This document shows positions 33,191 through 45,193 of a stretch of 64,000 bases of DNA, piece by piece. The notes beneath the pieces were generated by a model that was not told where the DNA came from, ran no database searches, and saw only the letters and a list, made by a program, of their open reading frames with translations. The DNA lies in the NCBI RefSeq assembly GCF_019320115.1, contig NC_089585.1, positions 145,283,769 through 145,347,768 of the forward strand. Direction: 5' to 3'. A program made the position numbers and the translations under genes. The first letter of the stretch is position 1; each line of letters opens with the position of its first letter. Source of the DNA: Miscanthus floridulus (lineage: Eukaryota; Streptophyta; Magnoliopsida; Poales; Poaceae).

Positions 33191-34115
33191 CTCCTCCATT
33201 GATGCTCCAACAATCCTAGGGGTAAAATCTTAGTGATGCATCACCTCCTTAGCAATTGGTGATGGAAGATCCACGTCTTTTTGGGATGACACTTGGATTA
33301 GCGGGCAGTCTCTCTGCAGCACCTTCCCTATCCTCCACAGCCACAGCTCTAACAAGACAGTATCGGTCCGAGAAGTGGTGCAGCGAGGCTTCTGTGCCTT
33401 CCTTGTTCCAAGATTGTCTAATGCAACTGATGTCGAATGTGGCCTGCTTGAAGGCATACTCTCCACTGTTTCCCTTACACCGAATGAGGATGTCTGTTTC
33501 AGTATGTTTAAGAAAGGAGATCGCTGCTTGGACAGCGCAAAGATCTACAAAGCATCCACACAATCTTTTGTTCCCAAGCCGAGCTTCAAGTTTGTCTGGC
33601 GAAGCCACGTCCCACCGAAAGTGAAGCTCTTCGGTTGGCTACTACTTCAAAATCGGCTCCAGTACTGCGTAAACCTCTACAGGAAAGGCGTCCTTGAAGA
33701 TGACACATGTGTTGTCTTCCATGGGAGTCTGGAGACTGAGGGTCATCTATTTAGTATTGTCCGTTTGCTGCAGCTTTTTGGGCAAAACTGGGGTCGACTC
33801 CATCCGGGACACATTGCAACTCTAGGCAATCGGTAGACCAGAGAACCTTCCTCGGCAGCTCTTCCCTACCTTCATTCTCATGTGATGCTGGCATCTATGG
33901 AAACACCGTCATGGTGTTGTTTTTCACAATGAGCAACCAGACCTGAGCCGAGTCCTGAGCTCCTGCAAAGAAGACAGTCGTCCATGGAGCCACTGTTTCC
34001 CCCGTCGTCGGATACATGTTACTAAAGTTTAGTGCTCTCTTTTCACAATGAATTAGCCCGCTCCCTATCTGTAATAACTTTGATATATTCAGGTCAATCA
34101 CCGGCTTGCCGGAAT
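33191..34115 (+). mobile_element. LINE 3' fragment with zf-RVT domain, plus strand
   Basis: IGDGRSTSFWDDTWISGQSL (33258-33320) is the common LINE motif before the zinc-binding reverse-transcriptase domain. FKFVWRSHVPPKVKLFGWLL and DDTCVVFHGSLETEGHLF (33590-33750) form zf-RVT with altered cysteines. HLWKHRHGVVFHNEQ (about 33890-33935) is the C-terminal motif. Frames shift near 33370 and 33770. This is a different subfamily and opposite strand from the LINE at 21300-32740. Confidence 0.82.
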
Positions 34116-34661
34116 CAATGCAAAATCACCCCCCACCCCCCGGTACTTGACTAAAAACATACTTGTCACACGTGTACATATAGGACACGGCGAAGATTGA
34201 CACCGCATGTTTTTCTTTTCTTCCAAAACATCATCATCGATATCAGTTCAGATTCAACGAAATTTAGACGAAGTCGAAGAGAGTAAGGGACTGCACCACA
34301 GGGTTCTAGCTCTGGTTCCGCTGCCAATGGATTTTCCTAAGGGACAATCTCCTTGACATGATCAGAAACAGCAGGAGGGATCAAAGGTAGGGGATGGAGG
34401 GTGCCAGGCCAACTAATAAAAACAACAAATCTTTTGCCCGTCGCCATACATATTTGCTTACTACTACCAATTTGTCGGTCTTCAGGCCCATCCCCCTCAT
34501 TAATGCCTTGCCTTTTAAGCACTCTTTCCTTCCAAACTTTATACACTTCTATATGCCTCATATCTCTCTGTCTGTCCATCAGCTAACGATCCCTCTCCCC
34601 TGTCTTCTCCGTCTCCGTCTCCTCTGCCTCTCCCAAGCACTGGAGAGGAGAGCATGCCTGG
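34116..34661 (+). promoter_or_regulatory. Promoter and pyrimidine-rich 5' leader of the LBD gene
   Basis: No coding sequence. A TATA-like TTTATACAC lies near 34537-34545. It is followed by a CT-rich leader (CTCTCTGTCTGTCC, TCTCCGTCTCCGTCTCC) up to the start at 34662, consistent with transcription starting about 34570. Confidence 0.45.
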
Positions 34662-35819
34662 ATGTCCACGGAGAGGTAAGATTTCTTCCTTGAATTCTGT
34701 CACAGTTCAACAACAAAACTTTCTCCGAGAAGGAATCTAATCGCTGTTCTTTGTTCGTTTCCTTTTGCTTGAAAATTAGTTAATCAAGAGACAGAAAATG
34801 GATACCACAGTCCACAAACTCTTATTCTAGTGTTTTAAGTTTTAACCTCGTCCCATTGCGCTTGCCATCAAAATTCTCAAGATTATTCCCCCTCTTTGAT
34901 CCCACAATCCCACATGCAACAACCCCTAAGTGACAGCTCTGCCTGTTGGACTTCCATCTGCAGGGAGAGACTCGATGAGATCGGGAAGAAGATCAAGCGA
35001 GAGCCGGATACAGCCGCCGCCCTCGCCGTCGCTGCCGCCTCTGCCTCCGCCTCCACCGTGCCGGCGGATGACCACATCCCACGCCGCCTCGGCCTCGGCG
35101 GTGCCCTCAACACCTTGACACCGTGCGCCGCGTGCAAACTCCTCCGCCGCCGCTGCGCGCAGGAGTGCCCCTTCGCCCCCTACTTCTCGCCGCACGAACC
35201 CCACAAGTTCGCCGCCATCCACAAGGTCTTCGGCGCCAGCAACGTCTCCAAGATGCTCTTGGTAAAGCTTCAACATGAAGAAAAATCCATCCTTTTCTAG
35301 TCTAGTTAAAAAAAATCATCCTTTTCTAGTCTAGTTAAAAAGATTTAACCGTAGATGGATTCTGCGTAAACGCGTCGATTGTCACAGGAGGTGGCGGAGG
35401 GGGAGAGGGCGGACGCAGCAAGCAGCCTGGTGTACGAGGCGAACCTCCGGCTGCGGGATCCGGTGTACGGCTGCATGGGCGCCATCTCCATGCTGCAGCA
35501 ACAGGTGAACGCGCTGGAAGCCGAGCTGGAGGCGGTGAGGGGCGAGATCATCAAGCACAGGTACCGGCAGGCCGCCGGCAACCGTCTCATTGACGACGAA
35601 GCGCATGCCACGGCCAGCTTCGTGGCTCCTACGTCGGCTCCGGTGCACGTTAACGACGTGGTATCGGTGGTGGAGGCAGGCCAAGAAGTCGCAGCCACCG
35701 GCGGCGCGTCGGGGATGTGGACGCCGTCCGCGGTGTACGTTGCGGAAGCCGAGCAGCCGGCAAGTACTAATCACTATAGCTCCCTTAACCCAAGTGAGCA
35801 TCCTGCATACTTTGGTTGA
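34662..35819 (+). CDS. LOB-domain (LBD) transcription factor, LBD15-like, three exons
   Basis: Exons 34662-34675, 34964-35261 and 35388-35819 give 247 residues; both introns are GT...AG (288 and 126 bases). The first exon holds only MSTE and part of an Arg codon. The joined start [20 protein letters not shown] matches the LBD15 N-terminus, which decided the start. An Ala-rich linker precedes the LOB domain: C block [15 protein letters not shown] (zinc-like DNA-binding motif), GAS block ([20 protein letters not shown]) and LYDPVYGC-type segment ([17 protein letters not shown]) leading into a leucine-zipper-like coil ([11 protein letters not shown]). The C-terminus ends YFG. This makes it class I. 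Such proteins are nuclear regulators of lateral-organ boundary and vascular development; the specific role is inferred. All key residues are intact. Confidence 0.92.
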
Positions 35820-36299
35820 CATGCATGGATTTATTTAACATTTTGGTGGGATCACAACTAGTAGAAAGTTTGGGCGAATAAACCATGTGCAAGTTTAATT
35901 ATATATACAAGTTTTCTAGAAATAGGTTTATCGATGTGGATATATATATTGGGTGACTAAAAAGTTCATCCAATCCAGTATTATGGAATGTATGTACCAT
36001 TTATTTTCTTGTAATTGTCCATTGCGATATTGTTGGTTGATTAAATTAGTTCGACGAAGTAAGCGCGTCATGATCCTATATATATAAATAGTACAACCAT
36101 CATCAGTAGGGATTTGGCACTCAAAAGTTTTATGCAAATCCCATAGCAGCTAACACCAAACTTGTGTAGCTCAAACACACTGTTTCAGTGGATTAGTTCA
36201 CGCATAGGCAAATGATATTCCTTAATTTGCTTGCAGTGAACAATAGATTTTTATGAATTTATTTATCCTTGCCCGAATGAATTTCTATATCGAGGTTGA
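35820..36299. other. 3' flank of the LBD gene
   Basis: AT-rich, with no other gene. It probably includes the 3' untranslated region. Confidence 0.45.
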
Positions 36300-36566
36300 T
36301 ATTCCCTCTGTTCTAAAAAGAATAAAAATCTTGCTTCCAAGGAGTTAAACAATTTCAAATTTTGACCAAACATATACAAAAAAAAAATATACTAATATTT
36401 TTATGTGTAATAATATATCACTAGATTAGTTATAAAATCTATGTTATAATAAATTTATTTGAAGATACAAATGTTGATACTATCTTGTATAAATCTAGTT
36501 AAATTTAATTTGATATTGTTTAACTCATTGGGAAATAAGAATTCTATTCTTTTTGGGATAGAAGTA
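36300..36566. mobile_element. Stowaway-like MITE
   Basis: Ends TATTCCCTCTGTTCTAAAAA and, inverted, TACTTCTATCCCAAAAAGAA, with TA at both edges. 267 bases, AT-rich, non-coding. Confidence 0.7.
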
Positions 36567-38205
36567 TATGATAAATGGATCCTTTCAGCACTTAGTTTTC
36601 AGGTACTATCTATAAAGACTGTTCTTCCATGGACCCTTTATTTCAGGCAGTAGTTTTTTTAACAATTGATCCGTATCTATCTGTTGAATGATTAATGATG
36701 TCATTGTCCAACTTTCTGTTTTTGGCATTTCATCAGTGAGTTAATTTTTCAGTTTTTCTTTCAAATGGAAGTCTAGAACTGTATGCGGATAAGAGTCTAC
36801 AGAACTTATGATTATTGAAGCAAAACAACGAAGCTATTATATACTATTATATAGCACAGTATTTGTTTTCATTCCACATCAAAATTTATAATAATGGTGG
36901 ACACCTATAGCACACTTGCCAAAATGCCATCCATATGCTATAGTTCGGCATTGCTACATTTTCAGTAGGGGTGATATATATAAATAATATGTGATTGACA
37001 CATTTAATTTTAATTTCTCGACGAGCGTTTTGACCATGAAAAGTTTGTTATCCTGTATCGCTAAATTGGTCACTGAATTTCCCATCTATGTTTTTGTCTG
37101 CTATGACTGATCATTTTCTTTAGCTATATATATGTTAATAAACTTACCTAGTAGCTATATATATATATTTGACGTGCCTATTCTTTGTATTGTTTTCTAT
37201 AACATAGCCTGTTCTGATGAAGTAGTCTTAAGAGGCTCAGAAAAAGGATCAGATTCATATGTAGGATCACGTGGTTTTCTTTCTACATACTCGTACTAGT
37301 TATGTATGCCATATTATTACCCCACAACAAAGTAGTAGGCACACCATGTTTATTTCTTAATTAAGCTTTGCTTTTACGTTATATTATATTTATAGCTTTG
37401 TATGCCATGACATACACCACAACTTTCTTCAATGAGTTACGGTTTTAAAATATTTATATTTTGATGCTAGCTAGTTCCTGTGAGTTGCAATAGTGAAAAA
37501 AATCACAAGATAATATGTACACTGCTTGCTTGTCAATCACAAGATTCAGAACGTTTGCATGAGTTACAGGGCGACAACACTTCTGTTACTTTAAGGGGGT
37601 TATATATATGCTGCTCTGATTTTCACATGGTTGGTCTAAATTATTATAAAGCGTCAAACAAAAAGTTTAAATGTATACTTTGATGTGTGCACACCTCAAA
37701 ATAGGTTATTTTTATTGGAGGGCAGGGCAGTATATATCATTGTTTTCAGGCAACGAAAATATGAAATCCTTTACCTAGTACTGTTCACGTGATCTTGTAT
37801 ACCATTAGAAAGAATGCTCATTGGCCACTGGAGTAGTAGCAGTTTTCGGTATCTGCATACATATGTATGTCTGCATATCTACTGATCGAGCTGTGAGGTG
37901 GCTCTTTCATGCATGGATTGGACGTCAGATGTCAATGACTAGGCATGACGGCTATATATGCTAGCTAATTGCATTCCTAAAGGCTGTATAGGACGACGAG
38001 GACGATCGAGGAGCCTTTCCTTTGCGTGCAGAGTTCGATTGCCAAGAGCTAGCTCGTGCTAGCTGAGTTCGAAGTTGGTAAAGTCAGGTACAGACACTCC
38101 ACCTTGAATTGAAAAATGCAGCATTACCAGCACACGGGCTTGTACTACATGGCTCCAGGACCCGTCCATGTGTGCTCGAGAGACTTCGCTGTTTCCGAGA
38201 CAGCT
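36567..38205. other. AT-rich intergenic DNA
   Basis: Only short chance open frames. Several TATATATA tracts lie around 37120-37165. No gene or complete transposon recognised. Confidence 0.5.
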
Positions 38206-38329
38206 CAGACAGCACCGAATTTTTTACTTTTTAGCGCTTTTTTTATTTTAAAAGTTTGTCAAAAATAGACCTCTGGAGGAAATATTTCAGAATCTGAACC
38301 CTTAGCTCGGTTGCATCGATGCTGGCGCC

Positions 38330-38480
38330 GAGTTAACACGTCTCGACGCCAGCGTCCCTAGCGCCGAGGTCTTAGGCTCGACGCAGACTTGATGCTGACT
38401 TGGCAGGCACCTCAGCGCCATAGATGCTGGCGCCGAGCATGCAGTTCTAGGCCTCGAGCGTCGTGCACTCGTGCTGCCAT
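38330..38480. repeat. GGCGCCGAG-type subterminal palindromes, left
   Basis: Copies of CTCGGCGCCA/TGGCGCCGAG variants (for example GATGCTGGCGCCGAG) in alternating orientation, mirrored at 40515-40710. They could be binding sites for an element-encoded protein. Confidence 0.6.
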
Positions 38481-38735
38481 TCACCACCGTCCAGCGTGGA
38501 GTGCAGATGCTGGTAGCCTGAAAAGGGTCACGTCGCCTAGCTACTAGCAATGTGTGCACGATCAGGCATGGAGACTTACCTGCGCTGCACGGCACCTGGA
38601 AATCACATCAACTTTTTACTGTGTTAGGCCAAGCTCCGTCACTAGCTTTTTACTGGATGGATGGCAGAGGAGAAAAGAAAAACACTTGCGTCGACTCATT
38701 GGAAAAACACTGCGGCCACACACTTCTCCCTATGA

Positions 38736-38838
38736 CGTGCTTGAACAAGTTATCTTCCAGCAACTTATGAAATGTAGCACTTATTTTCTTCGCTCAAAGT
38801 CACGTGCTTGAACAAGTTATCTTCCACAACTTATGAAA
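38736..38838 (+). repeat. Direct repeat of about 38 bases
   Basis: ACGTGCTTGAACAAGTTATC followed by TTCCA and CAACTTATGAAA occurs at 38736-38774 and again at 38801-38837, with 2-3 differences. It sits at the inner edge of the left inverted repeat and is absent at the right one. Confidence 0.75.
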
Positions 38839-39421
38839 AAAAAATCAAATGGTAGTACACTCTTATTTTATTCACAAGCACCCTGAAATGATTCTTCGAA
38901 CTTCTCTTTATATACCACGTCCATCCAGCAAAAAGTGTCATTGTAAACTTTAACTAAATTTATACAGAAAAACACAAATTTGGATAATACCAAATAAATA
39001 TCAGTAGTTTCATCGCTGGATATATTTTCATAGAAAATCTTATTTGTTGTTACAAATATTGACAATCTTCTCTTTACACTTGGTTAAACATCAAACTTTG
39101 ACTTAGGAAAAAACTTAAACGTTACTATTTGCGGAACATAGGCAATACATGGTAAATCTTGTGGTTATACTATTACTATACCATGCCATTTCTAGATTCA
39201 AAATAGGTTTTCAGTTCATAATCCTTTATAGTCTTTTTATTTACTATCCGCATGTCAATAAATGACACAATAGTTAAGGTGCAAAGTCACATTCCAGCTA
39301 AACTAGCTATATTCATTCCTTTTATTTAATGCCTGCTCCATGTGTTTGTTTTAGTTAACTTTACCTTTGTCCTAAATCATGGTACAACAATTGTGACCAA
39401 GTATTTTTAGAAAACAAAACA

Positions 39422-39680
39422 TACTCCCCTCATCCTAAAATAAATTAACTTCTAGAGTTATCCAAAATTTAACCATATTATGTTTGACTGGTTTTGTAGA
39501 AAAGAAGACCATTTTTATGACACAAAAATGATATCATTAGATACATGATGAAATATGTTTTCATAATTTACTTATTTGGTATCATAGATGTTGGTACTTT
39601 TTTTATAAAGTTTGGCAAAATTCAATTAGTTTGACTTAGGACAACTCTAAAAGTTAATTTATTTTGGGACAGAAAGAATT
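39422..39680. mobile_element. Stowaway-like MITE nested in the Mutator-like element
   Basis: TACTCCCCTCATCCTAAAAT at the left and ATTTATTTTGGGACAGAAAG at the right are inverted copies. The right end is diverged, so its last bases are approximate. Confidence 0.7.
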
Positions 39681-39689
39681 CACAAGTTT

Positions 39690-40000
39690 AAAGGACCCTT
39701 TGGAACAAAGAATTTACAAAACATAAGGATAGGAAAACATAAGAACGAAATGTCGTAACACTTTAAATCCTACAAGATTTCAGAAGAAAGGAAAGTTTAG
39801 GAAGATGCCCTTTGAAAAAATGTAGAAAAAACATAGGAAACAAAACGATGAGATTAGAGCTCATGTTTAGTTTCCTCCAAAATTCTTTAAAGGAATTATA
39901 GGAATTCAAAGGAATTGTTAGGAAGCATTCTTGTTCCAAAGGGAATTATAGGAATTTTTCCTACATTTTTCCAATGTAGGAAAATAAATGCTACCTTTCA
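39690..40000. repeat. Possible MITE with AAAGGGAATT/CCCTTTGGAA ends
   Basis: GGACCCTTTGGAACAAAGAA at the left and TTCTTGTTCCAAAGGGAATT at the right are inverted relatives. Internal sequence is A-rich with GGAATTATAGGAATT repeats. The ends and target duplication are not certain. Confidence 0.4.
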
Positions 40001-40796
40001 TGTGTGCCATACCTAGTCACAAATAAGAAAACCGGCCATACTTCGGTTCAATTTCTCACTCGCTAGTTGATTGTGAAATCCAGAGACCACCAATTTCTCA
40101 CCGATCCATTGCGAAGCCGTGGAATGGCATCATGAATAGTATACAAGAAAGATTTCACACACAGTGGTCCTCAGCCTCGGGGGTTAGCACATCTGTGGTC
40201 ACATCAAAAGCATAGGAGAGGGTGAGGGAGAAGTGTGTGGCCGCAGTGTTTTTCCAATGAGTCGACGCAAGTGCTTTTCTTTTCTCCTCTGCCATCCATC
40301 CAGTAAAAAGCCAGTGACGGCTCTTGGCCTAACACAGTAAAAAGCTGATGTGATTTCCACGTGTCGTGCAGCGCGGGCAAGTCTCCATGCCTGACCGTGC
40401 ACACATTGCCAGTGGCTAGGCGGCGTGACCCTTTTCAGGCTACCAGCATCTGCACTCCACGTTGCACGGTGGTGAATGGCAGCACGAGTGCACGGCGCTC
40501 GAGGCCTGGAACTGCATGCTCGGCGCCAGCGTCAACGGCGTCGAGCTCGGCGCCAGCATCTATGGCGCCGAGCTCGGCGCCAGGGTGACTGGCGCCGAGC
40601 TGCCTGCCAAGTCTGCATAAAGTCTACGTTGAGCCCAAGACCTCGGCGTCAGAGACGCTGACGCCGAGACGTGTTAGCTCGGCGCTAGCATCGATAGCGC
40701 CGAGCTAAGGGTCCAGATTCTGAAATCTTTTCTCTAGGGGTCTATTTGTGAGAAACTTAAAAAAAAACTAAAAAGTAAAAAAATCGCGAGACAGGA

Positions 40797-41699
40797 GAGA
40801 AGCTTCAGCCCAGGACCGCCTTGCTCTCTCGTTTGTTTATTCTATCTACTAGAGAGATGGGGAGGGTGGGGTGATCTGGGATGTATATGCAGCGGGATCT
40901 GGTCCACCGTTGCTTGTTGCTTCAGACGGCGGGCATCTAACGATCGATCCCCGCTTGTCTGCACTCAACCCAATGCCGATGCTTCCAAGTCTATACTAGA
41001 CACTAGCCTCGAAACCCAGCACGGAAGAAGATGCACACTCGTACAGTGTCACTGGTGCTCAGCGCACGCATGGCAGCTATGCGTGCAGTAGGCGTACACA
41101 CACGTAACAGCGGGCGAGCAGCCATGGATACGGTTCTCGCTCGATCGCCGGGATGGACAACCAAGCAAGGACGTACGATCTGTCGCAGCAGGCCATGGCT
41201 TGCTCGTTGAGTTCCTGGCATCCCAATCCACAGGCTTTGACTGGTCGGTGCGGCAAACAGGACTGAATAAGTACAGTGCGGATCGATTTGAACTGGCCGG
41301 CTTGTTAGTTAAATCGTTTCTGCCGAAGATAATCTAGCGGTTTCATTGACCATGGAGGCGCCGACTTCACGAATCTTGAGATGCCGCACATGGTGGTGGC
41401 AGCTCCACGCGACCTCGGTGCCGGCCACAGTTTGACATGTTGCCATTTTTTTAATAAAGTTCACATATATTAAGACATTAGAACCAGAGCATATCGATTT
41501 GAGAAATAAAATCCCAATTACATGGTAGAAACCACCAAGCAGCACAGAAGAAAACTATGCCTACATCAAGAGACTGCATCCTAAGAGCAGAAACTAAGCA
41601 GGTAAATTTGAATAAGTTCTCCAAATTCGAGTCTTCCAAAGGTGTCAGAATGTCTTTCAAATGCCCCATTGAGAACATGGTGAACACTATCACTGCGCA
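40797..41699. other. Intergenic, no gene seen
   Basis: No domain recognised. TTTTTTTAATAAAGTTCACA near 41448 could be the reverse complement of a LINE-like A-rich tail, but no LINE protein motif accompanies it. Confidence 0.4.
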
Positions 41700-42168
41700 A
41701 TGGCGACAAAGACCACCGAGGGCCTTGAAGGGAAACAGAGTACCTCAGAACCGTAGATCAGGGGGTAAACATGTTTCTTAGATGAAGAAATTGGTTCCTC
41801 TACTTCGTCCTTGCGCAGTTGCGCCGCAGCCGCGTGGACGTCGGTGTCGTGGGAGCTCGGCGCGGTGGAGTCCAATGTAGTGGTGGCGATGCAGAGGCGA
41901 CGGTGACGAGAGGTGCCGCGGTCCGGTGGTGACGGCAAAGTCAGTGGGTCTTTCCGTCGCTGGCAGCACTCTCTTTAGATCGGGTTAGGTTTAGCTATTG
42001 GTGGTTCACGGCGGCTCAGGTCAACCTCGTAGTTAGAGCCCTGGTCCCTACCTCTCTTTATAGTGTTGTGCGACGGGGGCCCACCAACCATGAAATGGTT
42101 GGACGCCCCCGATCAGGGCATTGATCCAAGGGCCCAATTGGCCCCAATTGGTGGAGATCAAACTAACA
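41700..42168 (-). repeat. 3' LTR of a truncated Ty1/copia element
   Basis: The inner edge is firm: on the minus strand a polypurine tract ATCAAGGGGGAGAA is followed by TGTTAGTTTGATCTCC, the LTR start. The outer (left) end is not determined because the partner LTR is missing; the stated start is only a lower bound of what looks LTR-like. Confidence 0.55.
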
Positions 42169-42182
42169 TTCTCCCCCTTGAT
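42169..42182 (-). promoter_or_regulatory. Polypurine tract
   Basis: ATCAAGGGGGAGAA on the minus strand, directly next to the LTR TG, as needed for plus-strand priming. Confidence 0.75.
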
Positions 42183-42353
42183 CTCACATTACATCTTTCA
42201 ATTTCATATCATTTACTTTTGTTCATTCCATTACAGATTAGCGCATAGAGCATGTTTCATCATCATGGTCAATTGCCGATAGATTTAACAACTACAATAC
42301 ACCACTCTGTTCTGAAATAGATACTTAACTTTGGGTCTTCTTTTGTTCAGGAA

Positions 42354-43850
42354 TTATAGGCTTTCCCTTAAACCCATGCCGGCTATATGTTCTCTGAACA
42401 CGTTGGGTGGTAAGCCTTTTGTAAGCGGATCCGCGAGCATCTTTTCGGTACTTATATGCTCAAGACTTATGACATGATCCTGAACTTTATCTTTCACAAC
42501 ATAATACTTTATATCAATGTGTTTGGCAGCACCACTTGACTTATTATTGTGAGCATACTGTACTGCCAGATTATTATCGCAGTATAACTTAAGTGGTCTA
42601 TAGATGTCGTCAACCACCTTCAAATGGGGTATGAACTTCTTTAGCCAGTTCACCTACCCTGTTGCCTCATAACACGCTACAAACTCGGCATACATTATAG
42701 ACGATGTAGTGACGGTTTGCTTTGAGCTTTTTCATGAAATAGCTCCCCCTGCGAGAGTGAATACATATTCAGACGTGAATTTTTCTATCATCTCCCACAT
42801 AATCAGAATCTAAATATCCCACTATATGGAGTGAATCTGATTTTCTATATGTCATCATGAGGCCTTTCGTTCCTTGCAAATAACGCAAGACTTTCTTTAC
42901 TAATTTTTAGTGTTCTGTTTCAGAATTGCTCTGGAATCTGCTAAGTAACCCGGTAACAAATGTCAAATCAGGACGCATACATATTTGAGCATATTGTAAG
43001 CTTTCGACAGCTGAAGCATATGGAACCGTTTTCATTTGATCGATCTCATACTAATTCTTGGGGCATTGAAAATCCCCATATCTATCGTCCTTGACTATAG
43101 GAGCAGGTGAGCGACTACATTTGTGCATACTAAATTTCTTTAAGATCTTATCTATGTATGCCTTTTGTGACAGTCCTAATACCCTTTTACTTCTATCTCG
43201 GTGAATCTCGATCCCTAGAACGAATGAAGCTTCACCAAGATCTTTCATATCAAATTTTGAGAACAAAAACTTCTTTGTCTCCAGTAGTAGACTGACATCA
43301 CTACTAGCAAGTAAGATGTCATCCACATACAGGACAAGGAAGATAAACTTCCCATTCTTAAACTTTGCATAGACACAATTGTCCTCTACATTTTCTTTAA
43401 ACCCAAAATTTCTTATTGTCTGATCAAACTTCAAGTACCACTGTCTTGAAGCTTGTTTTAATCTATAAATGAATTTCTTTAGGCGGCATCCCATTAGTCC
43501 TTTTCCTTCCATGACAAAACATTTCGGTTGTGCCATGTAAATATTTTCCTCTAAGTCCCCGTTGATAAATGTCGTTTTTACATCCATCTGATGTAATTCT
43601 AAATCGTAATGTGCCACTAATGCCATTATGATTCTGAAGGAATCCTTACATGTGACTGGAGAAAATGTCTCATTGTAATCAATCTCTTCTCTTTGCATAA
43701 AGCCTTTTGCCACAAGTCGCGCTTTATATCTCTCTATATTCCCTTGAGAGTCAAGTTTTGTTTTGTAGACTCATTTACAGCCTACTGTTTTGGCTACTTT
43801 AGGAATTATTTCCAAGTTCTAAACTTTATTGGCATTCATAGATTTCATTT
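42354..43850 (-). pseudogene. Reverse transcriptase and RNase H of the truncated copia element
   Basis: The frame 43051-43713 carries AKGFMQREEIDYNETFSPV, LHQMDVKTTFINGDL, the catalytic FLVLYVDDILLASSD and MKDLGEASFVLGIEI. RNase H is at 42354-42653 (KLYCDNNLAVQYAHNNKSSG, ADPLTKGLP). Between them (42654-43050) are stops and frame changes, including one at 43051. It differs clearly in sequence from the copia element at 423-6982, so it is another lineage. Confidence 0.9.
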
Positions 43851-45176
43851 CATCTTCCATGGCCTCAAGCCACTTTGATGAATGATCACTTCTCATGGCT
43901 TCTTCAAATGAGGTGGGATCGTCCTCCATTTGAAATTCCTCAGTGTTGTATACTTCATAGTCAGCAGGAATAGCTGATTTTCTAACTCTTTGAGACCTTC
44001 TAGAGGCCTCCACATTTGGCATATCTTCTGTTTGAGGCTGTTGTTGCTCCCTCTCATGTGTGGCAATAGGTTCTATAGGATCCTGAAGAAAAGGTTCCTC
44101 ATCGTCATTCATTGTTGCCACAGGCAGAATAACAACAGGTGCTGGCACCACAGTATCTTGCACTGTCGATGCAACGACAGCAGGTAGTGAGAAAAATAGC
44201 TCATGAATCATCGGAGTGGGCGCATACACCCGCTTCTCTTCAAGGTCAATTTCTCGAGCTACCATGCTCCCCCCTCATCATTTCATCCTCTAGGAAGACA
44301 GCGTGTCTTATTTCCATAAACTTTGTATGTCTGTCTTGACAGTAGAAACAAAAACCTTTTGACTTTTCTGGGTAGCCAATGAAATGGCAACTTATTGTTT
44401 TGGGATCTAGCTTCCCAATGTTTGGGTTAAATACTTTAGCCTCAGCATAACTCCTCCACACACGTAAGTGGTTTAGTGAGGGTACTCTTCCTGTCCACAA
44501 CTCATACGGTGTTTTGGGCATCGACTTACTTGGTACTCTATTGAGAATATGAATGGCGGTTTTTAACGCCTCCATCCACAGGCTCAACAGTAAGGTGGAG
44601 TAACTTATCATACTGCGCACCATATCCATCAGGGTATAATTGCGTCTTTCAGCTACTCTATTCTGCTGAGGTTCGTCAGGTGTAAAATACTTGGCTACTA
44701 TGTCATTCTCCTGTAAGAACCTTGCAAAAGGTCCAGGAACTTGGCTATATGGGGTATGCCGACCGTAGTACTCCCCCCACGGTCAGACCTGACTATCTTA
44801 ATCTTTAAATTATGTTGGTTTTCAACTTCCGCCTTAAATATCTTAAATTTATCCAATGCTTCTGTTCTTTCTTTGATTGGATAAATATAGCCATAACGGG
44901 AGTAATCATCTGTGAATGTTATGAACGAATCATAACCATCCACACTCTTTACAGGAAACAGACCACAGATGTCTGTGTGAATAATCTGTAAAATTCCTAC
45001 GCTTCGTTTGGAATCTTTCTTAATTTTCTTTACATACTTTCCTTTTTTGCATTCTCTGCATGGTTCTAAATCTAAGAACTCTAATGGAGGAAGAATATCA
45101 TTCTTAACTAGTCTTTCTATTCTCCTCCTCGAAATATGGCCTAAACGACAGTGCCATAATTTCGACGACGCAAAAA
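43819..45176 (-). pseudogene. Integrase of the truncated copia element
   Basis: The GAG-pre-integrase zinc segment (WHCRLGHISRRRIERLVKND and CRECKKGKY) lies at 45040-45160. The core follows at 44698-45000 ([39 protein letters not shown]) and the C-terminal part at 44246-44629 ([36 protein letters not shown]). Everything 5' of 45176 (protease, gag, 5' LTR) is missing; the sequence changes abruptly into a tandem repeat. Confidence 0.88.
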
Positions 45177-45193
45177 TGAGAAAATGTTAAAAA

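Larger units (their letters stand above)
38215..40787. mobile_element. Short Mutator-like element with long terminal inverted repeats
   Basis: Inverted repeats of about 0.52-0.57 kb (38215-38733 and about 40220-40787) with outer ends CCGAATTTTTTACTTTTTAG and, inverted, GCGATTTTTTTACTTTTTAG. Flanking 9-mers CAGACAGCA (38206-38214) and GAGACAGGA (40788-40796) match at 7 of 9, consistent with an old Mutator-type target duplication. The core (38734-40219) is AT-rich, has no transposase, and holds a MITE. Terminal and GGCGCCGAG modules are shared with the element at 55176-61752. Confidence 0.78.

Noticed and set aside
33230..33608. Minus-strand frames opposite the LINE fragment
   Set aside because: The plus strand carries the LINE motif IGDGRSTSFWDDTW; the minus frames are shadows.
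34896..34963. Upstream ATG at 34896 as LBD start
   Set aside because: It lies in the first intron; the spliced 14-base exon gives the conserved N-terminus instead.
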